Assembly: GCF_014596515.1 (NCBI RefSeq)
Contig: NZ_MSJQ01000214.1
Coordinates: forward strand, 44,803 to 108,802
Source: Streptomyces sp. CBMA156
Lineage (GTDB): Bacteria > Actinomycetota > Actinomycetes > Streptomycetales > Streptomycetaceae
Reading direction: 5' to 3'
DNA: 64,000 nucleotides
A program made the position numbers and the translations under genes. Positions 52,388 to 61,178 of this stretch are shown here, one piece after another (the first letter of the stretch is position 1; the number at the start of each line of letters is the position of its first letter). The notes beneath the pieces are model-generated. The model had not been told where the DNA came from. It worked only from the letters and a program-made list of their open reading frames with translations, and searched no databases.

Positions 52388-53170
52388 TCAGCCCAGCTGG
52401 ACCGAGCGCTTGGCCAGGCCCATCCAGAACCCGTCGATGACGCTGCGCTGGCTGTCCAGGTCGGCCTCGCCGGCACCGAGGGTGACGAACAGTGGGGCGA
52501 AGTGCTCGGTGCGCGGGTGGGCCAGGCGTCCGGCCGGGGCCTTGTGCTCGAAGTCGAGCAGTGCGTCCAGGTCGTGGGCCTCCAGGGCGCGCCGGCCCCA
52601 GTCGTCGAACTCGGCCATCACCGAGGTGATCCGGCCGTCGTTGCTGAGCGCCCGCAGGTTGTGGGTGAAGAAGCCGCTGCCGACGATCAGCACGCCCTCG
52701 TCGCGCAGCGGGGCGAGCTTGCGGCCGATCTCCATCAGCCGCCGCGGGTCGAGGGTGGGCAGCGAGATCTGGAGAACCGGGACGTCGGCGTCCGGGTACA
52801 TCTCCACCAGCGGGACGTACGCGCCGTGGTCGAGGCCGCGGTCGGGGATGTCCTGGACGGGCGTGCCGGGGGCGCGCAGCAGCTTGCGCACGCGCTCGGC
52901 GAGGTCCGGCGCGCCGGGGGCGGCGTACCGGACCCGGTAGTAGTGCTCGGGGAAGCCCCAGAAGTCGTACACCAGGGGGAGGGTGGTGACGGCGCCGAGG
53001 GCGAGCGGGGCCTCCTCCCAGTGGGCGGAGACCATCAGGACGGCCTTGGGCCGGGGCAGGTCGGCGGACCAGGCGGCCAGCTCACCCGGCCAGACCGGGT
53101 CGTCGGCCAGCGGCGGAGCGCCGTGCGACAGGTACAGGGCGGGCATGCGCTCAGGGGCCGCGGTGCTCAT
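52388..53170 (-). CDS. DODA-type extradiol ring-cleavage dioxygenase (LigB-like class III)
   Basis: 260 residues from ATG 53170 behind GAGGAGGACG. Metal-ligand histidines are visible in LYLSHGAPP, VSAHWEE and GLDHGAYVPL, with FFTHNLR and RTEHFAPLFV. This is the YgiD/DODA group acting on catechols or quinol-type compounds. It is divergent from a MarR gene, with two perfect MarR-like operators between them. A MarR-controlled dioxygenase resembles quinone/catechol detoxification systems such as MhqR. Confidence 0.92.
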   Translation of the reverse strand: MSTAAPERMPALYLSHGAPPLADDPVWPGELAAWSADLPRPKAVLMVSAHWEEAPLALGAVTTLPLVYDFWGFPEHYYRVRYAAPGAPDLAERVRKLLRAPGTPVQDIPDRGLDHGAYVPLVEMYPDADVPVLQISLPTLDPRRLMEIGRKLAPLRDEGVLIVGSGFFTHNLRALSNDGRITSVMAEFDDWGRRALEAHDLDALLDFEHKAPAGRLAHPRTEHFAPLFVTLGAGEADLDSQRSVIDGFWMGLAKRSVQLG

Positions 53171-53220
53171 GGCGTCCTCCTCGGGACCGGGTCGGGTGGT
53201 CGTTCACCAGAGGGGAGATA

Positions 53221-53234
53221 GTTCAAATTTGAAC
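53221..53234. promoter_or_regulatory. MarR operator 1, GTTCAAATTTGAAC
   Basis: A perfect 14-bp palindrome in the divergent gap, 51 bases upstream of the dioxygenase start, where it would overlap that gene's promoter. Confidence 0.8.
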
Positions 53235-53263
53235 GTCTCCACTGCTACCGAAGGTACACCTTT

Positions 53264-53277
53264 GTTCGAATTTGAAC
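53264..53277. promoter_or_regulatory. MarR operator 2, GTTCGAATTTGAAC
   Basis: A second copy of the same palindrome with one difference, centred 43 bp from the first (about four helical turns), directly upstream of the MarR ribosome-binding site. It indicates autoregulation and possible looping or cooperative binding. Confidence 0.8.
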
Positions 53278-53298
53278 AACAGGAGTAGGATTCACCCC

Positions 53299-53772
53299 AT
53301 GTCCTCACTGAACGAACCCCGCTGGCTGGACCCGGACGAGGCGGCCGCCTGGCGGGGCTTCGTCACTGCGAGCAACCTGCTGAACCGGCGGCTGGAACGC
53401 CAGCTCAAGGAGGACTCGGGCCTCTCCCACCAGCAGTACGAGATCCTGGTGCACCTGTCCGCCGCCCCCGGCGACTCGCTGCGGATGACCGAACTCGCCG
53501 ACAAGCTGGTCACCTCCAAGAGCGGCCTGACCTACCAGGTCACCCAGCTGGAGCGGACGGGCCTGGTCGCCCGCCGCTCCTGTCCCAGCGACGTGCGTGG
53601 CGTCATCGCCGAACTCACCGACCAGGGGCGGGAGATGCTGCGCCTGGCCGCGCCCGGGCACGTCGCCCTGGTGCGCGAGCTGCTGATCGACGTGCTCAGC
53701 CGCGAGCAGCTCGCGATGCTCGCCGAGGGCCTCGGCGCGGTCAGCGCCCGGCTCCGGCCGGACGACGCCTAG
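53299..53772 (+). CDS. MarR-family transcriptional repressor
   Basis: 157 residues started at ATG 53299 behind AGGAGTAGGA. The winged helix reads SHQQYEILVHLSAAPGDSLRMTELADKL, with the wing in VARRSCPSDVRGVIAELTDQG. The Cys in the wing could serve as a redox sensor, as in some quinone-sensing MarRs. It probably represses itself and the divergent dioxygenase. Its stop shares a CTAG with the convergent sigma-factor gene. Confidence 0.93.
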   Translation: MSSLNEPRWLDPDEAAAWRGFVTASNLLNRRLERQLKEDSGLSHQQYEILVHLSAAPGDSLRMTELADKLVTSKSGLTYQVTQLERTGLVARRSCPSDVRGVIAELTDQGREMLRLAAPGHVALVRELLIDVLSREQLAMLAEGLGAVSARLRPDDA

Positions 53773-55079
53773 GACGCGCCCCAACCCTCGTCGAGCGCCG
53801 CCGCCCGCTCCAGCAGCAGCTCCCGCTCCCGCTCGTTGCGGGTCATCCCCGCCGCCCGCTCGAACTCCGCCCTGGCCTCCGCCGCCCGCCCCAGCCGGGC
53901 CAGCAGATCGCCCCGCACGCTCGGCAGCAGGTGGTAGCCGCGCAGCGCCGGCTCCGCGGCCAGCTCGTCCACCAGCTCCAGCGCGGCGGCCGGGCCCCGG
54001 GCCATCGAGACGGCCACCGCCCGGTTCAGCGCCACCACCGGGGACGGCGACAGCGCGAGCAGCCGCTCGTACAGTGCGGCGATCGTCGCCCAGTCGGTGT
54101 CCTGGTAGCGCCGCGCCTTGGCGTGGCAGGCGGCGATCGCGGCCTGCACCGAGTACGGCCCGGTGCCGGCCCGTTGCAGGGCGTCGAAGCCGCGCCGGAT
54201 CAGCAGCCCGTCCCAGCGGGCCCGGTTCTGCTCGGCCAGCAGCACCGGCCGCCCGTCGGGCCCGGTCCTGGCGGCCGTGCGCGAGGCCTGGAACTCCAGC
54301 AGCGCGGCCAGCCCGTGCGCCTCCGGTTCGGCCGGCACCAGCGCGGCCAGCACCCGGGCCAGCCGCAGCGCGTCCTCGCACAGCTGCGGGCGGAGCAGGT
54401 CGTCCCCGGCGGTCGCCGAGTACCCCTCGTTGAAGATCAGGTAGATGACCTCCAGCACCGAGGACAGCCGCTGCGCCCGGTCCTCCCCGGACGGCACCTC
54501 GAACGGCACCCCGGCCTTCGCCAGCGCCCGCTTCGCCCGGACGATCCGCTGCGCCACCGTCGGCTCCGGCACCAGGAAGGCGCGGGCGATCTCCGGGGTG
54601 GTCAGCCCGCCGAGCAGCCGGAGGGTGAGCGCGATCCGCGCCTCCGCCGACAGCACCGGGTGGCAGGCGGTGAAGATCAGCCGCAGCAGGTCGTCGTCGA
54701 TGCCGTCCGGTTCGGCCGGTTCCGGCGCGGGGACGTCCTCCAGGGACCGCCCCACCTCGGCGAGCTTGCGGGCGTAGACCTCCCGGCGGCGGACCAGGTC
54801 GATCGCCCGGTGCTTGGCGGTGGCCGTCAGCCAGGCGCCCGGACTGTCCGGGACGCCCTCCCGCGGCCACCGCTCCAGCGCGGCCACCAGCGCGTCCTGC
54901 GCCAGCTCCTCGGCGATGCCGACGTCCCGGACGATCCGGGCGACCCCGGCGATGATCCGCGCGGACTCGATCCGGAACACCGTCTCGACGGCCACCGCCG
55001 CGGTCCCGTGGGTACCAGCCCTCTCCGTCACGGCCACCGCCGCGGTCCCGTGGGTACCAGCCCTCTCCGTCACGGCCAC
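53769..55079 (-). CDS. ECF42-type sigma factor with C-terminal DUF6596/TPR-like extension
   Basis: About 436 residues. Sigma regions 2 and 4 occupy about residues 35-200 (RDVGIAEELAQDALVAALERWP, GLTTPEIARAFLVPEPTVAQRIVRAKRAL). A long extension (YLIFNEGYSATAGDDLLRPQLC and helical repeats to the end) replaces an anti-sigma factor. This architecture and the adjacent DGPF gene define the ECF42 group. The N-terminus is preceded by a perfect 42-bp tandem duplication offering several GTG starts (55079, 55073, 55037, 55031), so the true start is uncertain; the conserved domain begins near residue 32. Confidence 0.9.
   Translation of the reverse strand: MAVTERAGTHGTAAVAVTERAGTHGTAAVAVETVFRIESARIIAGVARIVRDVGIAEELAQDALVAALERWPREGVPDSPGAWLTATAKHRAIDLVRRREVYARKLAEVGRSLEDVPAPEPAEPDGIDDDLLRLIFTACHPVLSAEARIALTLRLLGGLTTPEIARAFLVPEPTVAQRIVRAKRALAKAGVPFEVPSGEDRAQRLSSVLEVIYLIFNEGYSATAGDDLLRPQLCEDALRLARVLAALVPAEPEAHGLAALLEFQASRTAARTGPDGRPVLLAEQNRARWDGLLIRRGFDALQRAGTGPYSVQAAIAACHAKARRYQDTDWATIAALYERLLALSPSPVVALNRAVAVSMARGPAAALELVDELAAEPALRGYHLLPSVRGDLLARLGRAAEARAEFERAAGMTRNERERELLLERAAALDEGWGAS
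54993..55076. repeat. Perfect 42-bp tandem duplication in the sigma-factor N-terminus
   Basis: Two identical 42-base units encode AVTERAGTHGTAAV twice in frame at the N-terminus. Each brings its own potential GTG start and purine-rich GGAGAGG, so the duplication could alter translation initiation without disrupting the protein. Confidence 0.9.
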
Positions 55080-55125
55080 CCATCAGAGCAGCCGGCGCGG
55101 CGGGAGGCAAACACTGCCACGGCTG

Positions 55126-55497
55126 TTACTTCGGCGGCTCCGGCGTCTCCTCGATCTGCCGGACCTCGGCCTCGACCGGCCAGTGCACGGGGTGGGCCCT
55201 GAGGAAGCGCCGGGTCCACTCCAGGGCCTCGGCGTGGTCCTTGCACTGGAGGACGGCGTAGCCGCCGACGACCTCCTTGGTCTCGGTGAACGGCCCGTCG
55301 GTGTAGCCGATCTTCCCGTCGGCCCAGGTCAGCCGGGTGCCCTGGGAGGTCGGGGTCAGGCCGGCGGTCTCCAGCATCACCCCGGCCTTGGTGATCTCCT
55401 CGAACAGGGCCCCCATCCGCTGCTCGAACCCCGGGTCGGGCTCCCACCCGTCGCGGGACTGCTCGTCGATGCGGATCAGCGTCATGAAGCGCGGCAC
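55126..55497 (-). CDS. YCII/DGPF-domain protein, partner of the ECF42 sigma factor
   Basis: 123 residues from GTG 55497 behind GAGGAGTC. The DGPF motif is present (GKIGYTDGPFTETKEVVGGYAVLQ), with a YCII-like dimeric alpha/beta fold. Genes of this family are typical targets and neighbours of ECF42 sigma factors, sometimes in many copies. The sigma gene follows 46 bases downstream on the same strand. Confidence 0.92.
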   Translation of the reverse strand: MPRFMTLIRIDEQSRDGWEPDPGFEQRMGALFEEITKAGVMLETAGLTPTSQGTRLTWADGKIGYTDGPFTETKEVVGGYAVLQCKDHAEALEWTRRFLRAHPVHWPVEAEVRQIEETPEPPK

Positions 55498-55636
55498 GGT
55501 GACTCCTCGGTCGTGCGGGCGGGGCCTCTCCCCGCCTCTCACCCCTGCGTCGAACGGGCCGGCGCCGGATCGACACCCGGCGCGAAGATTTCTTCGCCGA
55601 TTCCCCGCGCTGGTTCCCCGCCCCGCCCACAGCCAG

Positions 55637-55674
55637 CAGATGCGAGTAGGAATTCACCTGATCCATCGCATCTG
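55637..55674. promoter_or_regulatory. 9-bp inverted repeat CAGATGCGA...TCGCATCTG in the divergent gap
   Basis: Perfect arms at 55637-55645 and 55666-55674 with a 20-base A/T-richer spacer, between the DGPF and molybdopterin-domain genes. This geometry is typical of a regulator binding two half-sites around a promoter. Confidence 0.5.
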
Positions 55675-55702
55675 CGAATGCGAGCCCGGCGGCTCGGGTA
55701 CT

Positions 55703-55740
55703 CCTCCTCCCGGGCCACGACGGCGTGGCCCGGGAGGAGG
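55703..55740 (+). promoter_or_regulatory. 16-bp hairpin that buries the ribosome-binding site of the next gene
   Basis: CCTCCTCCCGGGCCAC (55703-55718) pairs perfectly with GTGGCCCGGGAGGAGG (55725-55740) around a 6-base loop. The 3' arm contains GGAGGAGG, the only ribosome-binding site for the ATG at 55749. Folded, the site is inaccessible. An operator function on DNA is the alternative. Confidence 0.7.
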
Positions 55741-55748
55741 GAGCACCC

Positions 55749-56210
55749 ATGACCCCGGCCGGACCCACCGTCCGACTCCACGGCCACCTCGACCGCCCCG
55801 CCCGGCTGACGGTGGCGGAGCTGCGCGGCCTCCCCGCGCACCGCGTCGAGGTCAGCTTCGACTGCCGGACCGCCGGCGAGCAGCGCCACGGCTACGAGGG
55901 CCCGGCACTGCTGGACGTGCTGCGCACGGCCGGGCCCCGGATCGACTTCTCGGGACGCAAGCAGCGGCTGCGCTTCCTGCTCTCGGTGGCCGGCGCCGAC
56001 GGCCACCGGGCGGTGGTCTCCTGGGCCGAGATCGACCCGGACTTCGGCGGTCAGGAGATCCTGCTGGCCACCAGCATGGACGGTGCCCCGCTGGACGCCG
56101 CCGGACCGCAGCTCGTCGTCCCCGACGACCACTGCGGCGCCCGCTACGTCAGCGCCGTCACCGACGTCTGGCTCGGCCCCCTCGGCGACCCGGCGCACCC
56201 CACCCACTGA
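55749..56210 (+). CDS. Molybdopterin-dependent oxidoreductase-domain protein
   Basis: 153 residues from ATG 55749. The Oxidored_molyb (sulfite oxidase-like) fold is suggested by VSFDCRTAGEQRHGYEGPALLDVLRTAG and by the ending QLVVPDDHCGARYVSAVTDVWLG. The Cys in FDCRT could ligate molybdenum. It is shorter than catalytic sulfite oxidase-type domains and lacks a Tat signal, so it is a small cytoplasmic member of unknown activity. It sits alone behind a hairpin that sequesters its ribosome-binding site. Confidence 0.82.
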   Translation: MTPAGPTVRLHGHLDRPARLTVAELRGLPAHRVEVSFDCRTAGEQRHGYEGPALLDVLRTAGPRIDFSGRKQRLRFLLSVAGADGHRAVVSWAEIDPDFGGQEILLATSMDGAPLDAAGPQLVVPDDHCGARYVSAVTDVWLGPLGDPAHPTH

Positions 56211-56401
56211 CCGCCGTACGGCCCGCCGGGGCCCGGCCGGGCCGCCCGGTCCGGCCGCCCTTGCGGGGTCCGGTCGGGCCGTCCCGTCCCGCGGTCCCGT
56301 CCGGCCGCGGGGACAGCCTGCGGCCCCGGCTCCGAGCCGCACCCCGGAAGGGCCGGACGGCGGTCCGAAAACACTCGCCCGAGCCGGGTTTCCGTGCCAA
56401 C
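56211..56401. other. Non-coding, CCGG-rich gap
   Basis: No gene was seen. The stretch is composed largely of CCGG/GGCC-rich short repeats able to form local hairpins, which may serve as a terminator after the molybdopterin-domain gene. Confidence 0.4.
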
Positions 56402-56929
56402 ATGCCCCATATGGGGACGATTCTGCATGGCACCTTGGTCACGCTCCGCCCGGCCACCGGCGAGGACATCCCGGCGTTGGCGGCCATCCGCGGCACGCCC
56501 GAGGTGTTCGCCCGCTGGCGGGGCGGCGACGACCTGGCCGGCGAGGTCGCCAGCGACCTGGAGTCGCCCGGCACCGAGACCTTCGCGATCGACGTCGGCG
56601 GCAAGGTGGTCGGTGCCATCCAGTGGTACGCCAACAACGACGACGAGTACCGGCACGCCGGGATGGACCTCTACCTCGACCCGACGGTGCACGGCCTGGG
56701 CCTGGGCACCGACGCGGTGCGCACGATGGCCAGGCACCTGGTGCACGACCACCACTACCACCGGCTGGTGATCGACCCGGCCGCGGACAACCTCGCCGCG
56801 ATCCACTGCTACACCAAGGTCGGCTTCCGCACCGTCGGCACCATGCGCCAGTACGAGCGCGGCTCGGACGGCACCTGGCACGACAACCTGCTGATGGACC
56901 TGCTCGCGGACGAACTGCTCGACGGCTGA
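56402..56929 (+). CDS. GNAT acetyltransferase (AAC(6')-like)
   Basis: 175 residues from ATG 56402 or 56411. VTLRPATGEDIPALAAIRGTPEV, VVGAIQWYANND, MDLYLDPTVHGLGLGTDAVR and NLAAIHCYTKVGFRTVG give a complete GNAT fold with the acetyl-CoA-binding loop. The aspects around YRHAGMDLYLD resemble aminoglycoside 6'-acetyltransferases. A perfect palindrome, CCCCATATGGGG (56405-56416), spans both candidate starts. No ribosome-binding site is seen, so initiation may be leaderless or controlled. Confidence 0.88.
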   Translation: MPHMGTILHGTLVTLRPATGEDIPALAAIRGTPEVFARWRGGDDLAGEVASDLESPGTETFAIDVGGKVVGAIQWYANNDDEYRHAGMDLYLDPTVHGLGLGTDAVRTMARHLVHDHHYHRLVIDPAADNLAAIHCYTKVGFRTVGTMRQYERGSDGTWHDNLLMDLLADELLDG

Positions 56930-56967
56930 GGGGCCGCGGCGTCCCCGGTGTCCCCGACGGCCCGGCG

Positions 56968-57996
56968 TCAGTCCCGCGCCGCGGCCGGCGGGCAGCCGCA
57001 TGAGCGCCGGACCACCAGCTGGGCCGGGAAGGTCCTGGCGCCCCGCTCGCGGCGCTCCCGCCCGCCGAGGACGAGGTCCAGCGCGGCGCGGGCCATCTCG
57101 TCCTGCGCGGTGGTGACGGTGGTCAGCGCGGGCCCGGCGATCACCGCCTCGGCGATGTCGTCGAAGCCGGCCACCGCGAGGTCCTCGGGCACCCGGATGC
57201 CGAGGTCGTCGGCGGCCCGCAGCAGGCCGATCGCCTGGTCGTCCGTCGTGCAGAACACGGCGGACGGCCGGTCGGGCCCGGCCAGCAGCGCGAGCGCCTC
57301 GCCGTGCGCCCTGACCCGGTCGAACGGCGCCGGGACGAGCCGTCCCTCGGTGGGCAGCCCGGCCTCCTCCAGCGCGGCGACCCAGCCGGCCGTCCGCCCG
57401 GTGACCGGGTCGTGCGGGCTGAGCGCCCGGGTGCCGCCGAAGCAGTGCACCTCGGCGTGCCCGTGCCCGAGCAGGTGGCGGACCACCTCGCGGGCGCCGC
57501 CCTCGTCGTCCGCGACCACGGCGACGCCGTCCGGGCTCTCGGCCCGGTGGTGCAGCAGTACCACCGGGGTGCCGTCGGCCGCGTCGAAGCCGGTCAGCCC
57601 GGGGGTGGCCGGGTCCTGGGTGACCAGGATCAGGCCGTCCACCTGCATCCCGAGGAAGGCGCGGATGTAGTGCGCCTCGCGCTCGTCGGCGTAGTCGGAG
57701 TTGCCGATCAGCAGCAGCCGGCCGTGCTCGGCGGCGGCCTGTTCGACGGCGTGGGCGAGCCCGGCGAAGAACGGCTGGCGGGCGTCCGGCACGACCATGC
57801 CGAGCAGGTTGGTCCGCCGTCTGGCCATCGCCTGGGCGACCCGGTTCGGCCGGTAGCCCAGCTCCTCGACCGCCGCGAGCACCCGTGCCCGGGTCGCCGC
57901 CGCCACCGGCCGCGGCCCGTCGTTGATCACATAACTCACGACCGCCGTGGACGTCCCCGCCACCCGCGCCACATCGTCCCGTGTCACCCTCGCCAT
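56968..57996 (-). CDS. LacI-family transcriptional repressor
   Basis: 342 residues from ATG 57996. The LacI helix-turn-helix and hinge are clear ([41 protein letters not shown]), followed by a periplasmic-binding-protein-like sensor ([40 protein letters not shown]). The C-terminus ends [10 protein letters not shown]. No sugar operon is adjacent, so the target and ligand are unknown. Confidence 0.93.
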   Translation of the reverse strand: MARVTRDDVARVAGTSTAVVSYVINDGPRPVAAATRARVLAAVEELGYRPNRVAQAMARRRTNLLGMVVPDARQPFFAGLAHAVEQAAAEHGRLLLIGNSDYADEREAHYIRAFLGMQVDGLILVTQDPATPGLTGFDAADGTPVVLLHHRAESPDGVAVVADDEGGAREVVRHLLGHGHAEVHCFGGTRALSPHDPVTGRTAGWVAALEEAGLPTEGRLVPAPFDRVRAHGEALALLAGPDRPSAVFCTTDDQAIGLLRAADDLGIRVPEDLAVAGFDDIAEAVIAGPALTTVTTAQDEMARAALDLVLGGRERRERGARTFPAQLVVRRSCGCPPAAARD

Positions 57997-58161
57997 GAGC
58001 GTTGAGCCTACACAGCCCCTCCGACCAGCCGGTTTGCCGAGCCCGTGGCGGCCCCGATCGGCGCTCTGCGGTTGCGCTCCGGCCACCGCCGCCCGGAGGG
58101 TGACGGAACAGGCGGCACCGGAGCGCCCGGAGCCGCCACCGCCCACCGTGGGAGCAGGCCG

Positions 58162-58464
58162 ATGAGCGTGCCGCCGCACCGGCGGGCCGCCCGGAGCACA
58201 CGGCCGGGGGCCGGCCGCGGGTCCGCGTCCACGCCCGGGTATGGGCCGCGCGGGCCGCGCGGCATCGGCTGGATGGCGGCCACCCTGTTCGCCCTGGTCG
58301 GCCTGCGCAACGCCGCGCCCGGCAGCCCGCCGATCGGTTCGCTGCTGGACTACGCGGCGTTCTTCTGGGCGGAGCTGCTGGTCGCGGTCGGCCTGACCAT
58401 GGTCGTGGTGCGCGGCGCCCGGATCGAGGGCGGGCACGAGAAGCGGCGCGGTCAGTACGCGTAG
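58162..58464 (+). CDS. Small two-helix membrane protein
   Basis: 100 residues from ATG 58162 behind GGGAGCAGG. A basic, disordered N-terminus precedes two hydrophobic helices ([16 protein letters not shown] and [17 protein letters not shown]) linked by [14 protein letters not shown]. The pattern recurs in streptomycetes as an uncharacterised small membrane protein. Its stop overlaps the convergent RpiR gene by 13 bases. Confidence 0.75.
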   Translation: MSVPPHRRAARSTRPGAGRGSASTPGYGPRGPRGIGWMAATLFALVGLRNAAPGSPPIGSLLDYAAFFWAELLVAVGLTMVVVRGARIEGGHEKRRGQYA

Positions 58465-59318
58465 TCCGCGGTGACGTCCGCCGAGAGCCCCAGGGCGCGT
58501 TCGGCCCGGGGGCCGCGCAGCGCCAGCAGGGTCTGGGCGAGGGCGTCCACGGCGGCCAGGTGGGCCAGCCGGCTGGCGGTGGTCTCCAGGCCGAAGACGA
58601 GGTCCTGCCCGCCCGCGACCAGGGCCAGGGTGGCCGTCTCGGTCAGCGGCGAGCGGGCGTAGCTGGTGAGCGCCAGCACCTCGGCCCCGGCCCCGCGGGC
58701 CAGCCGGGCGGCGTCCACCACGCTGCGGGTGGCGCCGGTGTGGCTGACGGCCAGGCAGACGGTGCCGGGGCCGAGCCCGGCGGCGGCGAGCTGGGCGGTG
58801 ATCGGGTCGGCCGGGGCGTCCACCAGTAGCCCGAGGGCGCGCAGCCGGTACCCGAGGTCGAGCACCACCGCGCCGGAGAGCCCGGCCCCGAGCAGCACCA
58901 CCCGGCCCGCGCCGTCGAGCAGTCCGGCGGCGGCCCGCAGGTCGGCCGCCGAGAGGGTGGCGGTGAGGCCGTCCAGTGCCGCCCGGGCGGCGCGCAGCGT
59001 CTCGGTGAGAGCCCTGGCCGCCGGGTCGCCCTCGTCGGCGGGCGCGGGCGCGGCGGCGGGGGCTTGCCGGGCGGCGGCGATCTTCAGCTCCTGGTAGCCG
59101 CGGAAGCCCAGCCGCTGGCAGGCCCTGACCACCGAGGAGGGGGCGGTGCCGGCCAGCGTCGCGACGTCGCTGACGCTCAGGTGCACCAGGTCGGAGCCCC
59201 GGTCGAGCACCACCTGGGCGACGCGGGCCTCGGTGCCGCGCAGCTCGCCCAGCCGGGCCCGGATCTGCGCCGCCAGCCGCGATTCCAGGGGCGTGAAAAA
59301 CTCGGAACGCTTTTCCAT
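58452..59318 (-). CDS. MurR/RpiR-family transcriptional regulator
   Basis: 288 residues from ATG 59318. The N-terminal RpiR helix-turn-helix ([31 protein letters not shown]) is followed by a SIS phosphosugar-binding domain ([32 protein letters not shown]). It senses a phosphosugar or related ligand. It is divergent from an EamA transporter gene, with a GGAA/TTCC dyad (TGGAATCCTGTTCCA near 59334-59348) between them. Regulation of that transporter is likely. Confidence 0.92.
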   Translation of the reverse strand: MEKRSEFFTPLESRLAAQIRARLGELRGTEARVAQVVLDRGSDLVHLSVSDVATLAGTAPSSVVRACQRLGFRGYQELKIAAARQAPAAAPAPADEGDPAARALTETLRAARAALDGLTATLSAADLRAAAGLLDGAGRVVLLGAGLSGAVVLDLGYRLRALGLLVDAPADPITAQLAAAGLGPGTVCLAVSHTGATRSVVDAARLARGAGAEVLALTSYARSPLTETATLALVAGGQDLVFGLETTASRLAHLAAVDALAQTLLALRGPRAERALGLSADVTADYAY

Positions 59319-59350
59319 GAATCCAGGGTACCGTGGAATCCTGTTCCAGA

Positions 59351-59368
59351 CCCGCCGGTTCCGGCGGG
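59351..59368 (+). promoter_or_regulatory. Perfect dyad CCCGCCGG-TT-CCGGCGGG before the EamA gene
   Basis: An 8-bp perfect inverted repeat with a 2-base spacer lies between the RpiR-proximal dyad and the GGGGAGG ribosome-binding site of the transporter. It may be an operator or a 5'-leader hairpin. Confidence 0.5.
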
Positions 59369-59388
59369 CCGTACGAGGGGAGGTCGTG

Positions 59389-60246
59389 ATGGCCGGAGGC
59401 GTCCCGGCGGTGCCGGTGGCCGTGCTCACGGCGGCCGTGCTGCACGCCGTCTGGAACGGGCTGGCGCACCGGATTCCGGACAAGCTGGTCGGCTTCACGC
59501 TGATCAACCTGACCTACACGGCCTGCGCGCTCGTCCTGGTGGTGCTCAACCCCCTTCCGGCGCCCGCCGCCTGGCCGTACCTGCTGGCCTCGGTCGCGGT
59601 CCAGACGGCGTCCACGGTGCTGCTGCTGCGGGCCTACCAGCTGGGGGACTTCGGGCAGATGTACCCGATCGCCAGGGGCAGCCCACCGCTGCTGGTCGCA
59701 CTGATATCGGCGGTGCTGCTCGGCCGGCACCCGGGCGCGGGCGAGGTGCTGGGCGTCCTGGTGATCTCCTGCGGCCTGATCGGCCTCGCCTTCGCCCGGG
59801 GGATACCCGGGCGGGCGCAGCTGCCCGCCCTCGGGGCCGCGGTCGGCACGGGCGTGATGATCGCGGTGTACACGGTGCTGGACGGCAGCGGCGTGCGGGA
59901 GTCCGGGACGGTCGGCGGCTACGTGGCCTGGCTGTTCCTGCTCCAGGGGCCGGTGCTGGCGCTGATCGTCCGGGTCCGGCGGGGGCCGGGGCTGCTCGCC
60001 GGGGCGGGCCGGGCGGTGCCGCTGGGGATCGTCGGCGGGGTGCTCTCGCTGACGGCGTACGGGCTGGTGGTGTGGGCACAGGCCAGGGGCGACCTGGCGA
60101 CCATCGCGGCGCTGCGCGAGACCAGCATCGTGATCGCCGCGCTCATCGCCGCCGTGGTGTTCCGCGAGCGCCTCGGCCGGCTGCGGCTGACGGCCGCGCT
60201 CACCGTGCTGGGCGGGATCGCCGTGCTGGAACTCGCCCGGCCCTGA
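59389..60246 (+). CDS. EamA/DMT-family transporter
   Basis: 285 residues with about ten hydrophobic helices in two EamA repeats (for example [41 protein letters not shown] and, in the second half, [25 protein letters not shown]). These are drug/metabolite exporters or permeases. ATG 59389 follows GAGGGGAGG. It is divergent from the RpiR regulator, which points to a phosphosugar-linked or metabolite signal. Confidence 0.92.
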   Translation: MAGGVPAVPVAVLTAAVLHAVWNGLAHRIPDKLVGFTLINLTYTACALVLVVLNPLPAPAAWPYLLASVAVQTASTVLLLRAYQLGDFGQMYPIARGSPPLLVALISAVLLGRHPGAGEVLGVLVISCGLIGLAFARGIPGRAQLPALGAAVGTGVMIAVYTVLDGSGVRESGTVGGYVAWLFLLQGPVLALIVRVRRGPGLLAGAGRAVPLGIVGGVLSLTAYGLVVWAQARGDLATIAALRETSIVIAALIAAVVFRERLGRLRLTAALTVLGGIAVLELARP

Positions 60247-60258
60247 GACCGGGGCCGG

Positions 60259-60313
60259 GCGGTGCCAAGCGGTGCCGAACGGTGGTGCCAAGCGGCGGTG
60301 CCGAACGGCGGGA
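60259..60313. repeat. Short imperfect repeats between the EamA and GNAT genes
   Basis: Alternating GGTGCCAAGC and GGTGCCGAAC units with 3-base insertions fill the whole gap between the two convergent stops. No clear hairpin was found. Confidence 0.6.
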
Positions 60314-60315
60314 CC

Positions 60316-61068
60316 TCAGGCGGCGTCGGGCACGACCACCGTCAGCGAGGTGTCCTGGAGCACGAAGCCCAGCGCCTCGTAGACCCGGCGGGCCGGGTTG
60401 CCCTCGGACACCACCAGGGTCACGTCGGCGAGTCCGCGTACGGCGGCGTCCCCGATCGCCCGGCGCAGCAGGTCGGTGCCGAGGCCGCGGTAGCCCCGTT
60501 CCGGGTGGCGGTAGACGTCGCCGATCCAGGGGCGGCCGTCGCGGTCGGTGAGGATCAGCCCGGCGACCACGCGGTCCTCCGCGTCCACCGCGAGCAGGCT
60601 GGACGGCAACACCGGGCCGATGACCTTGCCTTCGAGCAGCGGGACGAGGCGTTCGGCCATCACCTGCGCGTCCTCGCCGGGGTAGTGGTCGACGTGGCCG
60701 ACGGGGAACGCGGCCCGCCAGGCCTCGTAGATCTCCTCGGGCGCGCGGTCGCAGGGCACCGCCCGCAGGCCCTCGCGCAGCGGCGTCCCCGCCCAGTCGG
60801 CGGGCGGGGGATCGGCGCGCAGGTCGCGGCGGAAGGTGTGGGCGTGCCGCAGCACCCGCGCGCCCTGCGCCACGAGTTCCTGCCCGAGCCCGGGCGGTCC
60901 TGAGACCACCCAGCCGGGCAGCTCGGCCCGGACGAACCCGGCGGCGTCCACCGACTCGTCCAGCACTTCCAGCAGGTCGGCCCAGGGCCGTCCGTCCCGC
61001 TCGTCCAGCAGATAGCGCAGCACCGGCTCGCCGTCCGTACCGCGCCTGACCACCCAGTCCTCGGTCAT
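60316..61068 (-). CDS. GNAT-family acetyltransferase, two-domain
   Basis: 250 residues from ATG 61068 (GTG 61080 is an alternative). The C-terminal GNAT domain is clear (LLAVDAEDRVVAGLILTDRDGRPWIGDVYRHPE, RGLGTDLLRRAIGDA, VSEGNPARRVYEALGF). The N-terminal half is a degenerate GNAT-like or substrate-binding domain (ADLLEVLDESVDAAGFVRAELPGW). Substrate unknown. It is monocistronic. Confidence 0.88.
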   Translation of the reverse strand: MTEDWVVRRGTDGEPVLRYLLDERDGRPWADLLEVLDESVDAAGFVRAELPGWVVSGPPGLGQELVAQGARVLRHAHTFRRDLRADPPPADWAGTPLREGLRAVPCDRAPEEIYEAWRAAFPVGHVDHYPGEDAQVMAERLVPLLEGKVIGPVLPSSLLAVDAEDRVVAGLILTDRDGRPWIGDVYRHPERGYRGLGTDLLRRAIGDAAVRGLADVTLVVSEGNPARRVYEALGFVLQDTSLTVVVPDAA

Positions 61069-61178
61069 GGCCCACCCCACAATCTCGCTGTCGTTCGTCG
61101 GCGGCCCATGGTCACCGAGGCCCCGCCCCGGGGCAACCGGTTTTCCGGGCGACGAGCGAGCGGCGGGCGGCCGGAGGC

